From Microbacterium sp. zg-B96 (GTDB taxonomy: Bacteria > Actinomycetota > Actinomycetes > Actinomycetales > Microbacteriaceae): a stretch of 64,000 bases of DNA. The notes beneath the pieces are model-generated. The model was not told the origin of the DNA and ran no database searches. It saw only the letters and a list, made by a program, of their open reading frames with translations. Numbering within the stretch: the stretch's first letter is position 1; the number at the start of each line of letters is the position of its first letter. Below are positions 8,903 through 18,435 of this stretch, in pieces. A program made the position numbers and the translations under genes. Location: the NCBI RefSeq assembly GCF_030246865.1, contig NZ_CP126738.1, positions 1,674,001 through 1,738,000 on the forward strand, in the 5' to 3' direction.

Positions 8903-9901
8903 TCAGGCCTGGCAGGAAGGGCACCAGTACAGCTTGCGGGTCGCCATCTCCTCGACGACGATCGCCGTGCCACACACGCGGCAGGGCAGCCCGGCGCGGT
9001 GGTAGACCCAGTGACGATCATCGCGGGAAGCCATCGCCTTGCGGTAATCCTCGGGCGCGAGGTCGTCCATGGTCATCATCTGGCCGGTCTCCACGCCGAT
9101 GGTCAGCAGCCGCACCCAGTCACGCCACAGCGCCCGCACGGTGTCTTCGGGCACGTCGCGCCCCGGCGTGTGCGGATTCTGGCGCGCGCGGAAGAGCATC
9201 TCGGCACGGTAGACATTGCCGATGCCGCCGACGACGCTCTGGTCCATCAGCAGCTGGCCGATCGCGGTGGGCTTGCGCCGCACGATCGAGGTGAACCGTT
9301 CCTCGCCCGCCGCGACGTCGTCCACGAGCGGGTCGGGGCCGAGCTTGGCGACGGTGGCGGCCATCTCCTCCGGCGTCTGCAGCTCGCACGCGGTCGGGCC
9401 GCGCAGGTCGGCGCACGTGATGTCGGTCATCAGCCGCAGACGCACCTGTCCGACGATGGCCGGCGGCCACTCCAGGTCGTTGCCCAGGCCGGTGGTCTGC
9501 TCCGACATCCGCACGTGCACGCGCGTGCGCCGCGGCGCACCGATCGATGACAGCGAGTTCTCCCCCGCGGCATCCAGAATCGGAGCGTCCTCCAGCACGG
9601 TGCCGCGCTGGTTGGTCTGCCCCATCCGCCCGTTGGCGGAGGCGATGGTCGGGTCCATCAGGATCTCGCCGGCGAAGTCCCACGCGCCGTAGAGCCCCAG
9701 GTGTACGCGCAGCCACAGATCGCCTTCGAACGCGAGGAACATCTGCTTGCCGACGGCACGCACCTCGGTCGGCGTGCGCCCGTCGAGCACGGCGGCGCCC
9801 TCCGCGAAGCGGCCCTGCGGGCTGGATGCCGCAACGGGCCGTCCGACGAAGTTGCGGTCGAACTGCCGCGCGATGCGGTGGACGGAGTGACCCTCGGGCA
9901 T
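8903..9901 (-). CDS. Fpg/Nei-family DNA glycosylase (base excision repair)
   Basis: 332 aa bifunctional DNA glycosylase/AP lyase. The mature N-terminus PEGHSVHRIA carries the catalytic Pro2 and Glu3 of the Nei (endonuclease VIII) branch. The helix-two-turn-helix region QSVVGGIGNVYRAEML and a C-terminal zinc finger (CRVCG near the end, CPSC at the extreme end) are present. It resembles the mycobacterial Nei2 group. The start overlaps the RpiB stop (TGATG), so the two are coupled. It removes oxidised bases from DNA. Confidence 0.92.
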   Translation of the reverse strand: MPEGHSVHRIARQFDRNFVGRPVAASSPQGRFAEGAAVLDGRTPTEVRAVGKQMFLAFEGDLWLRVHLGLYGAWDFAGEILMDPTIASANGRMGQTNQRGTVLEDAPILDAAGENSLSSIGAPRRTRVHVRMSEQTTGLGNDLEWPPAIVGQVRLRLMTDITCADLRGPTACELQTPEEMAATVAKLGPDPLVDDVAAGEERFTSIVRRKPTAIGQLLMDQSVVGGIGNVYRAEMLFRARQNPHTPGRDVPEDTVRALWRDWVRLLTIGVETGQMMTMDDLAPEDYRKAMASRDDRHWVYHRAGLPCRVCGTAIVVEEMATRKLYWCPSCQA

Positions 9902-10446
9902 CAGCCTGCTTCCGGGTCGAAGCTGCTGTCGTCGGCGGCGAGCACGTCGGGCTGCAACGCGTCGGCCCGCGGGTCGGGCTCGAGAGTCCCGTCGGTCTCG
10001 AACGCCGCGATCTGGGCGATGCGGCGGGCGTGACGCTCGTCGCCCGAGAACGGCGTGGCGATGAAACGGTCGATGAACGAGGCGGCCTGGTCGAACGTGT
10101 GCTGACGCGCGCCGATGGCGATCACGTTGGCGTCGTTGTGCTCGCGGGCGAGCTCCGCGGTGGCGATGCTCCACACCAGCGCGGCACGGACGCCCCGCAC
10201 CTTGTTCGCCGACATCTGCTCGCCGTTGCCGGAGCCACCGAAAACGACACCGAGCGCTTCGACACCGGCATCCTGATCGCGCACGACCGCTTGGGCGGCG
10301 CGGATGCAGAACGCCGGATAGTCATCGAGCGCGTCGTACTCGAGCGGACCATGGTCCACGAGGTCGTGACCTTGCCCCGCGAGGTGGTGCTGCAGGTGCG
10401 TCGAGAACTCGAGGCCGGCGTGGTCGGTCGCGATGTGGATGCGCAT
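9901..10446 (-). CDS. rpiB: Ribose-5-phosphate isomerase B
   Basis: 181 aa RpiB/LacAB-type isomerase interconverting ribose 5-phosphate and ribulose 5-phosphate in the pentose phosphate pathway. Signatures are HIATDHAG at the N-terminus and GGSGNGEQMSANKVRG in the middle; the actinobacterial form lacks the active-site cysteine found in enteric RpiB. The C-terminal ~30 residues are acidic and poorly conserved. TAGGAT sits six bases before the ATG, predicting a leaderless mRNA. Co-transcribed with the Nei-like gene. Confidence 0.93.
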   Translation of the reverse strand: MRIHIATDHAGLEFSTHLQHHLAGQGHDLVDHGPLEYDALDDYPAFCIRAAQAVVRDQDAGVEALGVVFGGSGNGEQMSANKVRGVRAALVWSIATAELAREHNDANVIAIGARQHTFDQAASFIDRFIATPFSGDERHARRIAQIAAFETDGTLEPDPRADALQPDVLAADDSSFDPEAG

Positions 10447-10481
10447 GGGTCAATCCTAGGGTCGCCCATCCACCGCCGAGG

Positions 10482-11693
10482 CTAGGGGGCGACGCCGGCG
10501 GCGGCGGGCTTGAACCCGGCGCGCACGTTCTCGCAGCACCCCGGCCGGCACACGTCGAACCAGGGTCCCAGTTCCGTGCGGTGGGGGCGTTCAGTCACCG
10601 GTGTGCCCTCGAGCCGCTCCACGACCAGGTCGACCAGCCCGGAGACGTATGCGGGGTCCACGCCCGGCGTCGGCGTACGCACCGCGCGCAAACCGGCCTC
10701 CTCCGCCGCCTCGAGGGCCTCGGTGTCCAGATCCCACAGCACCTCCATGTGGTCGCTGACGAAGCCCAGCGGCACGATCGCGAGCGCACGCACGCCGGCA
10801 TCCGGCAGTGTTTCGATCACTTCGACCACGTCGGGCTCGAGCCACGGCTGCGAGGGCGGGCCGGAGCGGGACTGATAGACCAGGTCCCAGGTGACGGATG
10901 CCGCGTCGGGTCGCTCCGCGACGACGTCGGACATGATCACTTCGGCCACTGCGCGGTGCTGCGCCGCGTAGGCGCCGCCGTCGCCCCAGTCGACATCACG
11001 CGGACCGGAGCGCTTGGCGTCGTCGATCGGCACACTGTGCGTGGAGAACAGCACCCGAATCTGGTCGGGGGCGACGCCGTCGTCGAGGAACCCGACGATC
11101 GCATCGCGCACGCCGGCGCTGAAGGGTGCCACGAACCCGGGGTGGTCGAAGAACTGACGCACCTTGTCGATCGTGACGACATCACCCAGGCCGGTCTCTT
11201 CCAGCACCCGCGCGAAGTCCTCGCGGTACTGACGGCAGCTGGAGAACGAGCTGTACGCGCTCGTGGCGATGCCGAGCAGAGTGGTGTGCCCCGCTGCTGC
11301 GGCATCCTTCACGGCGTCCTCGAGGTAGGGACCCCAGTTGCGGTTGCCCCAGTACACCGGCAGGGCGATGCCGCGGCGAGTGAACTCGTCCTCGATCGCA
11401 GCCTTGAGCGCGCGGTTCTGGTCGTTGATCGGGCTGACCCCGCCGAAGTGGCGGTAGTGATGCGCGACCTCTTCGAGGCGCTCGTCCGGGATGCCGCGGC
11501 CGCGCGTGACGTTGCGCAGGAACGGGATGACGTCGTCCTGTCCCTCCGGTCCGCCGAAGCCTGCGAGCAGGATCGCGTCGTAGGCGACGGGAACCTCGAC
11601 ATGGGGGGCGCCGGAGGTTGCTGCAGCCGAGGCGAAGGGGACCTTCGCGGGTTCGGCACTCGTGAACGGTGGGACATGTTCGGTGGAGCTCAC
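10482..11693 (-). CDS. hemH: Ferrochelatase (actinobacterial/coproporphyrin type)
   Basis: 403 aa enzyme inserting iron into a porphyrin. In actinobacteria the substrate is expected to be coproporphyrin III (established for the family, inferred here). Conserved segments include LLAGFGGPEG, VYWGNRNWGPY, the catalytic-His region VLFSTHSVP and YQSRSGPP. A cysteine in FSSCRQY and a C-terminal cluster in DVCRPGCC are the expected ligands of the [2Fe-2S] cluster seen in actinobacterial ferrochelatases. GTG at 11693 is chosen because GAGGA lies about seven bases upstream; the frame is open further upstream without family similarity. Confidence 0.92.
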   Translation of the reverse strand: MSSTEHVPPFTSAEPAKVPFASAAATSGAPHVEVPVAYDAILLAGFGGPEGQDDVIPFLRNVTRGRGIPDERLEEVAHHYRHFGGVSPINDQNRALKAAIEDEFTRRGIALPVYWGNRNWGPYLEDAVKDAAAAGHTTLLGIATSAYSSFSSCRQYREDFARVLEETGLGDVVTIDKVRQFFDHPGFVAPFSAGVRDAIVGFLDDGVAPDQIRVLFSTHSVPIDDAKRSGPRDVDWGDGGAYAAQHRAVAEVIMSDVVAERPDAASVTWDLVYQSRSGPPSQPWLEPDVVEVIETLPDAGVRALAIVPLGFVSDHMEVLWDLDTEALEAAEEAGLRAVRTPTPGVDPAYVSGLVDLVVERLEGTPVTERPHRTELGPWFDVCRPGCCENVRAGFKPAAAGVAP

Positions 11694-11799
11694 CCCTCTA
11701 TCCTCGCACCCACCGTGGGCGGGTCGCACGTGAAGCCTTAGGCTGTGGGGCGTGCCCGCGCAACCGGGACTTCACAGCCAAACCATTGGGAGAACCGCC

Positions 11800-14355
11800 G
11801 TGCCCGGAGAGAACCTCACCCGCATCGAAGCGCAGGAGCGCCGCGCAGTCATCGACCCCGCAGTGGCGGTCTCGTATGAGGTCGCACTGGATCTGACCCG
11901 CGGACCGGAGGTTTTCGGCTCGCGGACCACGGTGCGCTTCGCCGCCACCGAAGGCGCCGCTACCTTCATCGACCTCATCGCGCGTGATGTGCGGGAGATC
12001 ACTCTGAACGGTCACACCGTCGACCCGGCGGCCGCCTTCGCCGACTCCCGCATCGCGCTGTCGGAGCTGGCCGCTGAGAACGAGCTGGTCATCGATGCCG
12101 ACTGCCTGTACACCAACACCGGCGAGGGCCTGCACCGCTTCGTCGATCCCGTCGACGGCGAGGTCTACCTCTACTCGCAGTTCGAAGTGCCTGACTCCCG
12201 CCGCATGTTCGCCGTGTTCGAGCAGCCCGACGTCAAGGCGACCTTCCAGTTCACCGTCACGGCGCCGGAGCCGTGGAAGGTCGTCTCCAACTCCCCCACG
12301 CCGGAGCCGAAGCGTCACGGCGACGGCACGGCCACCTGGACCTTCGAACCAACCCCGCCGATCTCGTCCTACATCACCGCGCTGATCGCCGGACCCTACG
12401 AGGCGACCTTCTCCGAGCTCACCAGCGCTTCGGGGCGCGTCGTGCCGCTCGGCGTGTATGCCCGCAAGAGCCTGTGGCAGTTCCTCGACGCCGACTACGT
12501 CTTCGACAAGACGCGCGAGGGCTTCGCCTACTTCGAGGAGAAGTTCGACTACCCGTACCCGTTCGCCAAGTACGACCAGCTGTTCGTGCCGGAGTTCAAC
12601 GCCGGTGCGATGGAGAACGCCGGCGCGGTGACGTTCACCGAGACGTACGTGTTCCGCAGCAAGGTGACCGACGCCGCCAAGGAGCGCCGGGTCGTCACGA
12701 TCCTGCACGAGCTGGCACACATGTGGTTCGGCGATCTGGTGACGATGCGCTGGTGGAACGACCTGTGGCTGAACGAATCGTTCGCCGAGTGGGCCTCGAC
12801 GATGGCGACCGCGGAGGCCACGGAGTGGACCGAGGCGTGGACCACCTTCAACGCGATGGAGAAGACCTGGGCGTACCGTCAGGACCAGTTGCCGTCGACT
12901 CACCCTGTCGTCGCGGAGATCAACGATCTCGAAGACGTGCAGGTCAACTTCGACGGCATCACCTACGCCAAGGGCGGCTCGGTACTCAAGCAGCTGGCCG
13001 CGTGGGTCGGCATCGAGCAGTTCTTCGCGGGCGTCGCTGCCTACTTCAAGAAGAACGAATGGTCCAACACCGAGCTTTCCGACCTGCTGGTCGAGCTCGA
13101 GAACACCAGCGGCCGGGACCTGTCGACGTGGTCGAAGAAGTGGCTGGAGACCGCCGGGGTCAACACGCTCTCCCCGGAGATCGCCACGACCGACGACGGC
13201 ACCATCACGCGGTTCGCCATCGTGCAGACCGCCCCCGCCGACTACCCCACGATCCGCCCGCACCGCGTGGGCGTCGGCTTCTACGAGCTGCAGGGCGACG
13301 CCCTGGTGCGCGTGCACCACGAGCAGCTCGACGTCGACGGCGACCTCACCGAGGTGCCACAGCTGAAGGGCCTCACGCGTCCCGATCTCGTGCTGCTCAA
13401 CGACGAGGACCTGGCGTACGCGAAGATCCGCCTCGACGAGCGGTCGCTGCAGACGGCCATCGCGCACCTGCAGGACATCACCGACCCGCTCGCACGTTCG
13501 CTGGTCTGGGGTGCCGCGTGGGATCAGACCCGCGACGGTGAGTCCGCCGCGAGTGACTACGTCGACCTGGTGCTGCGCAACATCGGCACCGAGACCGAGT
13601 CCACCACGGTGCGCACCACGCTCGGCCAGCTGCTGCTCGCCGCGAACTCGTACGTCACGCCGGAGCGACGGGAGGCGACCCGCGCCCGCGTCGCGGACGG
13701 CCTGTGGGAGCTGGCTCAGGCCGCCGAGGCCGGAAGCGACAGCCAGCTGCAGTTCGTCACCGCGTTCGCCGGTGCCGCCAGCACCCCCGCACACGCCGAG
13801 ACGGTGCGGGCGCTGCGCACCGGCGAGACGGCGCTGGAGGGGCTGGAAATCGACACCGACCTGGCGTGGCAGCTGCTGATCTCGCTGGCAGCGGCCGGCA
13901 GCGTCACCGGTGCCGACATCGACGAGGCCCTCGCCGCAGACAACACCGCCAAGGGCGGCGAGTTCGCCGCCCAGGCTCGGGCCGCGCTGCCCGACGTCGA
14001 CGCCAAGCGGGCCGCGTGGTCGTCGCTCATCGATACCGCGGATGCTCCGAACACGATCGTGCGCGCCGCCGCAGCCGGGTTCGTCCACCCCGCCGGCCGT
14101 GACCTGCTGGCCGAGTTCGTGCCCGCATACTTCGACATGCTGCTGCCGATCTGGGAGTCGCGGACGTACCAGATCGCGCAGTACCTGATCGTCGGGCTGT
14201 ACCCCGCGCCGCTGGCCGATGTGGCGCTGCGCGACGCCACGCGCGGGTGGCTCGCAGCCAAGCAGGACGCACCTCCGGCGCTGCGCCGCCTCGTGGCCGA
14301 GAACCTCGCCGGCGTGGAGCGCGCCCTGGCTGTGCAGGCCCGCGACGCCGAGTAG
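11800..14355 (+). CDS. pepN: Aminopeptidase N (M1 family zinc peptidase)
   Basis: 851 aa cytosolic aminopeptidase that trims N-terminal residues from peptides. The exopeptidase motif GAMEN is at about residue 268. The zinc motif HELAH is near 303-307, with the third ligand Glu in NESFAEW near 326. The long C-terminal helical domain has the usual family length. The GTG at 11800 has GGGAG upstream. A more distal in-frame GTG at 11752 lies seven bases after TAGGCT, so a second, leaderless start is possible. Confidence 0.94.
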   Translation: MPGENLTRIEAQERRAVIDPAVAVSYEVALDLTRGPEVFGSRTTVRFAATEGAATFIDLIARDVREITLNGHTVDPAAAFADSRIALSELAAENELVIDADCLYTNTGEGLHRFVDPVDGEVYLYSQFEVPDSRRMFAVFEQPDVKATFQFTVTAPEPWKVVSNSPTPEPKRHGDGTATWTFEPTPPISSYITALIAGPYEATFSELTSASGRVVPLGVYARKSLWQFLDADYVFDKTREGFAYFEEKFDYPYPFAKYDQLFVPEFNAGAMENAGAVTFTETYVFRSKVTDAAKERRVVTILHELAHMWFGDLVTMRWWNDLWLNESFAEWASTMATAEATEWTEAWTTFNAMEKTWAYRQDQLPSTHPVVAEINDLEDVQVNFDGITYAKGGSVLKQLAAWVGIEQFFAGVAAYFKKNEWSNTELSDLLVELENTSGRDLSTWSKKWLETAGVNTLSPEIATTDDGTITRFAIVQTAPADYPTIRPHRVGVGFYELQGDALVRVHHEQLDVDGDLTEVPQLKGLTRPDLVLLNDEDLAYAKIRLDERSLQTAIAHLQDITDPLARSLVWGAAWDQTRDGESAASDYVDLVLRNIGTETESTTVRTTLGQLLLAANSYVTPERREATRARVADGLWELAQAAEAGSDSQLQFVTAFAGAASTPAHAETVRALRTGETALEGLEIDTDLAWQLLISLAAAGSVTGADIDEALAADNTAKGGEFAAQARAALPDVDAKRAAWSSLIDTADAPNTIVRAAAAGFVHPAGRDLLAEFVPAYFDMLLPIWESRTYQIAQYLIVGLYPAPLADVALRDATRGWLAAKQDAPPALRRLVAENLAGVERALAVQARDAE

Positions 14356-14367
14356 GCATCACGTCAC

Positions 14368-14412
14368 CACCGCGCCCCGGCGCCCACCTGCGTGGGCTGC
14401 CGGGGCGCGGTG
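14368..14412 (+). terminator. Strong hairpin terminator behind pepN
   Basis: The stem caccgcgccccggc pairs with gccggggcgcggtg, and an inner gcccac/gtgggc pair closes the loop region. It lies directly after the pepN stop. Confidence 0.75.
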
Positions 14413-14475
14413 TGTGTCCGCCGCCACCCCACTCCGCTCAGGCGGCACCGAGGCCCCGTCGCTAGGATCGAACGA

Positions 14476-15552
14476 ATGGACGACGTGACCAACCCCGACT
14501 TCTGGCAGCGAATACTCGACTTCCTGGTCGCCGCCGGCTGGAACCTGCTTGCGGTGGCTCTGATCATCGGCGGCGGCTGGGTGGCGGCGTGGGTGCTGCG
14601 CCGCGTCATCCACCGCACCGTCGACCGCATCGTCACCGGAGCCAAGTCGAAGGCGCGCGTCGAGGACACGCAGGCGCTGGATCGCTCACCGATCGCTCAG
14701 GTGCGCCTCGTGCAGCGCACCCGCACACTCGGCACGATCCTGCAGAACATCGTCAACGTGGCGATCGTCATCGTCGTGGTGCTGCTGGTCGTGCAGGTGA
14801 TCGCCCCCACGGCTCTCGGCTCGTTCGCGCTGCTTTCGGCGGCCATCGGTGCCGGTCTGGGTTTCGGCGCGCAGAACATCGTCAAGGACGTGCTCAACGG
14901 CATCTTCGTGGTCGCGGAAGACCAGATCGGCATCGGCGACGTCGTCGATCTCGGCCTTGCCACCGGCGTCGTGGAGTACGTCTCGGTGCGCGTCACCCAC
15001 GTCCGCGACGTCAACGGCACGCTCTGGTACGTGCGCAACGGTGAGATCCTCCGTATCGGCAACATGTCGCAGGGCTGGTCGCGGGTCATCATCGACCTCG
15101 CGGTGCCCGTCGACGCCGACATCGACGAGGTTGAGCGGGAGATGCTCGAGGCCGCGCGCAGCATGCAGAAGGATCCCCGGTGGCGCACCCGGGTGCTGGA
15201 GAACCCCGAGGTGTGGGGCCTGGAATCCATCGACGGCGACGCCCTGGTGATCCGGTTGGTGATGAAGACGCGCCCCAACGCGAAGGACGACGTGGCACGC
15301 GAACTGCGGATGCGGCTCAAGCGCTCGATCGACGCCATGGGGCTGTCCCTGCCGCAGCTGAACTCGATCGTGCTCTCCGGTATCGACGGTGCCCAGCGCG
15401 TGCGCGGCGCCAATCCGCCCATGACCAAGCCCACCCCCACCCCCGCCGGCGACGCGCGGCCGGTGTGGAAGCCCAAGCGCACCGGCAAGCCCACACCGCC
15501 GACGGAGCCCGGCGGCGCGGCATCCACCGGCAAGGAAGAGAAGCCGATATGA
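14476..15552 (+). CDS. Small-conductance mechanosensitive channel (MscS family)
   Basis: 358 aa membrane channel that releases solutes during hypo-osmotic shock. There are hydrophobic helices near residues 13-35 and 85-110, then the Gly/Ala-rich pore helix (LLSAAIGAGLGFGAQNIVKD) that defines the family, and a cytoplasmic beta domain. The C-terminal ~50 residues are Pro/Lys-rich. TAGGAT lies seven bases before the ATG, so the mRNA is probably leaderless. Its stop overlaps the globin start by four bases. Confidence 0.92.
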   Translation: MDDVTNPDFWQRILDFLVAAGWNLLAVALIIGGGWVAAWVLRRVIHRTVDRIVTGAKSKARVEDTQALDRSPIAQVRLVQRTRTLGTILQNIVNVAIVIVVVLLVVQVIAPTALGSFALLSAAIGAGLGFGAQNIVKDVLNGIFVVAEDQIGIGDVVDLGLATGVVEYVSVRVTHVRDVNGTLWYVRNGEILRIGNMSQGWSRVIIDLAVPVDADIDEVEREMLEAARSMQKDPRWRTRVLENPEVWGLESIDGDALVIRLVMKTRPNAKDDVARELRMRLKRSIDAMGLSLPQLNSIVLSGIDGAQRVRGANPPMTKPTPTPAGDARPVWKPKRTGKPTPPTEPGGAASTGKEEKPI

Positions 15553-16016
15553 CCGAGGGCACCCCGATGTCGTTCTATGACGAGGTCGGCGGTCACGAGA
15601 CGTTCGTCCGCCTCGCCGCCGCGTTTTACCGTGGCATCGCCGACGACGACGTGCTCCGCCCCATGTACCCCGAACTCGACCTGGAGCCGGCGACGAACCG
15701 ACTGGCGATGTTCCTGGAGCAGTACTGGGGTGGGCCGAACGATTACAGCCAGCAACGAGGTCACCCACGCCTGCGGATGCGGCACGTGGCGTTCCACGTG
15801 AACCCGGATGCCCGTGACCGGTGGCTCGCCCACATGCGCGTCGCGGTGGACGAACTGGGCCTTTCTCCCCTCCACGAGGCCACCCTGTGGGATTATCTCG
15901 AGAGGGCGGCGCACGCGATGGTGAACACGTTCGAACCGACCGGCATCGGACCAGCATCCGCCGGTCGCGATACGAGCGGGCTCACCCTCGTCACCCGGCC
16001 GCCCGAGCCCAGCTGA
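15549..16016 (+). CDS. Truncated haemoglobin (group II, HbO-like)
   Basis: 155 aa two-over-two globin. Recognisable segments are YDEVGGHETFVRLAAAFY, FLEQYWGGPNDYS and the proximal-His region RLRMRHVAFHV. The tyrosine/tryptophan pattern fits group II. Homologues bind O2 and react with NO or peroxide. Its ATG overlaps the mscS stop (ATGA), so it is translationally coupled to a mechanosensitive channel, a pairing I cannot explain functionally. Confidence 0.9.
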   Translation: MTEGTPMSFYDEVGGHETFVRLAAAFYRGIADDDVLRPMYPELDLEPATNRLAMFLEQYWGGPNDYSQQRGHPRLRMRHVAFHVNPDARDRWLAHMRVAVDELGLSPLHEATLWDYLERAAHAMVNTFEPTGIGPASAGRDTSGLTLVTRPPEPS

Positions 16017-16044
16017 ATCACGCTTCGACGACGAAGGAGTCGCC

Positions 16045-17706
16045 ATGACCGCCCCCGCCGCAACGGATGTCCTGATCATCGGCTGGGGGCTGTCGGGCCT
16101 GGTTGCCGCCGCGGAGGCCGCGGCTCTCGGCAAGCGGGTGGTGATCGTCGACCAGGAGCCGCGCACCAACCTCGGCGGGCAGGCGTGGTGGTCCTTCGGT
16201 GGCCTGTTCTTCATCGACTCCCCCGAACAGCGCCGTCTCGGCATCCGTGATTCGCCTGATCTCGCGCGGCAGGACTGGTTCGGTACGGCGGGGTTCGATC
16301 GTGACGAGGATGCCTGGCCGCGCCGCTGGGCCGAGGCCTACCTGGACTTCGCGCACCACGAGAAGCGGGCCTGGCTGCGCGAGAAGGGCATGGGCTTTTT
16401 CCCCATCGTGGGCTGGGCTGAGCGCGGCGGTTACACCGCCACCGGGCCGGGGAACTCCGTCCCGCGCTTCCACATCACGTGGGGCACGGGGCCGGGTGTC
16501 ATGGCCCCGTTCCAGGCAGCGGTCGAGGAGGCCGAAGCGCGGGGCCGCATCACGATCCTCCCCCGACACCGCGTCACCGCCCTCACGGTCGCAGGCGGCG
16601 CCGTCACGGGGGCCAGCGGTGAAGTGCTCGCCCCGTCCGGCGCGGCCCGAGGCGTCCCGACCTCACGAGAAGTGGTCGGCGGCTTCGACATCGCTGCGGG
16701 CGCCACGATCGTCACCTCCGGCGGCATCGGCGGTAACCACGACCTGGTGCGGGAACGGTGGCCGGAGCGCCTCGGTACCCCGCCGGCATCCATGGTGGCG
16801 GGGGTGCCTGCGTACGTCGACGGGCACATGATCGCCACAGCGGCGGCGGCGGGGGCGCACGAGATCAACGGCGACCGCATGTGGCACTACGTCGAAGGCA
16901 TCCAGAACTGGAGCCCGGTGTGGCACCGGCACGGTATCCGCATCCTCCCCGGTCCGTCGTCGGTGTGGCTGGATGCCACCGGCGCGCGCCTTCCGGTGCC
17001 CCTGTTCCCCGGCTTCGACACGCTCGGCACGCTCGCTCACCTGCGGCGCACCGGTCATGACCACTCCTGGTTCGTGCTGTCGTACAAGATCATCGAGAAG
17101 GAGTTCACGCTTTCGGGCTGCGAGCAGAATCCCGATCTGACCGGCAAGCACGTGCCGCTGCTGCTGTCGTCGCGCCTGGGCAAGGGTGCCAGCGCTCCGG
17201 TACAGGCCTTCCTCGATCGCGGCGCAGACTTCGTGGTGCGCGACAACCTCGACGACCTGATCGCAGGGATGCGGGCGCTGCCGGGCGGTGACGTGCTGGA
17301 TGGTGCGACGGTTCGCAGCGAACTGGAGGCGCGCGACCGCGAGATGGCCAACGACTTCACCAAGGACGCCCAGATCGCGATGCTGCGCTCGGCACGGTCG
17401 TTCCGGGGCGACAAGATGGTGCGCACGGCTGCCCCGCACCGCATCTTGGATCCCGCTGCCGGACCGCTCATCGCGGTGAAGCTGCACGTGCTCACGCGAA
17501 AGTCGCTCGGGGGCATCGAGACCGACCTGCACTCGCGCGCCCTCGGCGCGGACGGCGCGGCGATCCCGGGGCTGTTCGCGGCGGGTGAGGCGAGTGGGTT
17601 CGGTGGCGGCGGCATGCACGGCTACCGCGCGCTGGAGGGGACGTTCCTGGGTGGATGCTTGTTCAGCGGCCGAGTCGCCGGGCGAGCGGCGGCCGCGTTG
17701 GTCTGA
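16045..17706 (+). CDS. FAD-binding dehydrogenase (fumarate reductase/ketosteroid dehydrogenase superfamily)
   Basis: 553 aa flavoprotein. The N-terminal dinucleotide fold is DVLIIGWGLSGLVAAAEAA followed by VVIVDQE at the end of beta-2. The C-terminal FAD contact GLFAAGEASGFGGGGMHGYR is typical, as is the ALEGTFLGG ending. Length and motifs match the group annotated as putative FAD-binding dehydrogenases related to 3-ketosteroid dehydrogenases; the substrate is unknown. The ATG has GAAGGAG upstream. It follows the globin gene by 28 bases and may share its transcript. Confidence 0.88.
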   Translation: MTAPAATDVLIIGWGLSGLVAAAEAAALGKRVVIVDQEPRTNLGGQAWWSFGGLFFIDSPEQRRLGIRDSPDLARQDWFGTAGFDRDEDAWPRRWAEAYLDFAHHEKRAWLREKGMGFFPIVGWAERGGYTATGPGNSVPRFHITWGTGPGVMAPFQAAVEEAEARGRITILPRHRVTALTVAGGAVTGASGEVLAPSGAARGVPTSREVVGGFDIAAGATIVTSGGIGGNHDLVRERWPERLGTPPASMVAGVPAYVDGHMIATAAAAGAHEINGDRMWHYVEGIQNWSPVWHRHGIRILPGPSSVWLDATGARLPVPLFPGFDTLGTLAHLRRTGHDHSWFVLSYKIIEKEFTLSGCEQNPDLTGKHVPLLLSSRLGKGASAPVQAFLDRGADFVVRDNLDDLIAGMRALPGGDVLDGATVRSELEARDREMANDFTKDAQIAMLRSARSFRGDKMVRTAAPHRILDPAAGPLIAVKLHVLTRKSLGGIETDLHSRALGADGAAIPGLFAAGEASGFGGGGMHGYRALEGTFLGGCLFSGRVAGRAAAALV

Positions 17707-17712
17707 ATCCGG

Positions 17713-18384
17713 TCAGGCCGTCGCGCCGGTCGTGCGCACCGGCGTGAGCCCGGACTTCACCGGTCCCCGCACGAGCACGTGCCCGCGTCGGAAGGTCAGC
17801 CGGGTCCACGCGCCGGCGGTGCGCAGCGACACCGTCTCCGCGCCGCCGATGAACCCCAGTCCGAACGCGGCGAACGCGACCCCCAGCGGCAGGTCCGACA
17901 GCGCGGCATCCGCTGGCCCCCACACCGACGCCCGCACCGTTCGTACGGCGTCCTCGCCGGCGTCCCGCGGCACCGTCTCGGCCACCGCGGCGATGCCCCA
18001 CTGGGCGCGGGCCGCGATCGTCGCGGCATCCAGTGTCGTCGCCTCCGCCCAGCCCTCACGCGGCGGCGCGATGCCCGCCCACGGCGCGGATACGGCCACG
18101 TCGGGCAGCTCCAGCGCGGTGGGGTCCTCCGACATGACCAGGGCGGTGCCGTCCACGACGATGTCGGTGACCAGCTCGGGGTCCACCGCCGAAACCCGCA
18201 GGCCCAGCACCGTGGGGGTGCCGTCGAGCAGCCCGCGCGGCGCGAGCGGGGCGCAGGTCATCAGCAGCGTGCCGCCCGACGCCTGCAGGCGCACCGCGCC
18301 GTCGCCTAGTCGGGTTGCGCGTGAGGCGAACGTGGCGGCGTCGGCAGCGGCGCGGGGATCGGGGAAGTGAAGGCGGTGCGGCAT
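17713..18384 (-). CDS. Conserved hypothetical protein
   Basis: 223 aa, not recognised. It is rich in Ala/Val/Thr, has no signal peptide or membrane segment, and contains a GLGFIGGAETVSL segment near the C-terminus. TAGTTT sits seven bases before the ATG, giving a likely leaderless mRNA from a promoter that overlaps the divergent tesB promoter. It is convergent with the dehydrogenase gene, with only six bases between stops. Confidence 0.7.
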   Translation of the reverse strand: MPHRLHFPDPRAAADAATFASRATRLGDGAVRLQASGGTLLMTCAPLAPRGLLDGTPTVLGLRVSAVDPELVTDIVVDGTALVMSEDPTALELPDVAVSAPWAGIAPPREGWAEATTLDAATIAARAQWGIAAVAETVPRDAGEDAVRTVRASVWGPADAALSDLPLGVAFAAFGLGFIGGAETVSLRTAGAWTRLTFRRGHVLVRGPVKSGLTPVRTTGATA

Positions 18385-18390
18385 CCGGCC

Positions 18391-18397
18391 TAAACTA
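18391..18397. promoter_or_regulatory. Overlapping divergent -10 elements for tesB and the hypothetical gene
   Basis: The heptamer taaacta contains TAAACT on the plus strand (18391-18396) and TAGTTT on the minus strand (18392-18397), offset by one base. Polymerase binding in one direction would exclude the other. Confidence 0.55.
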
Positions 18398-18435
18398 TCA
18401 ACCGGTGCTGACCGCGCCGTGCAGACAGGAGAAGC

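Noticed and set aside
11698..14088. Antisense frame of about 800 codons opposite pepN
   Set aside because: Shadow of the PepN coding frame; no ribosome site or recognisable domain.
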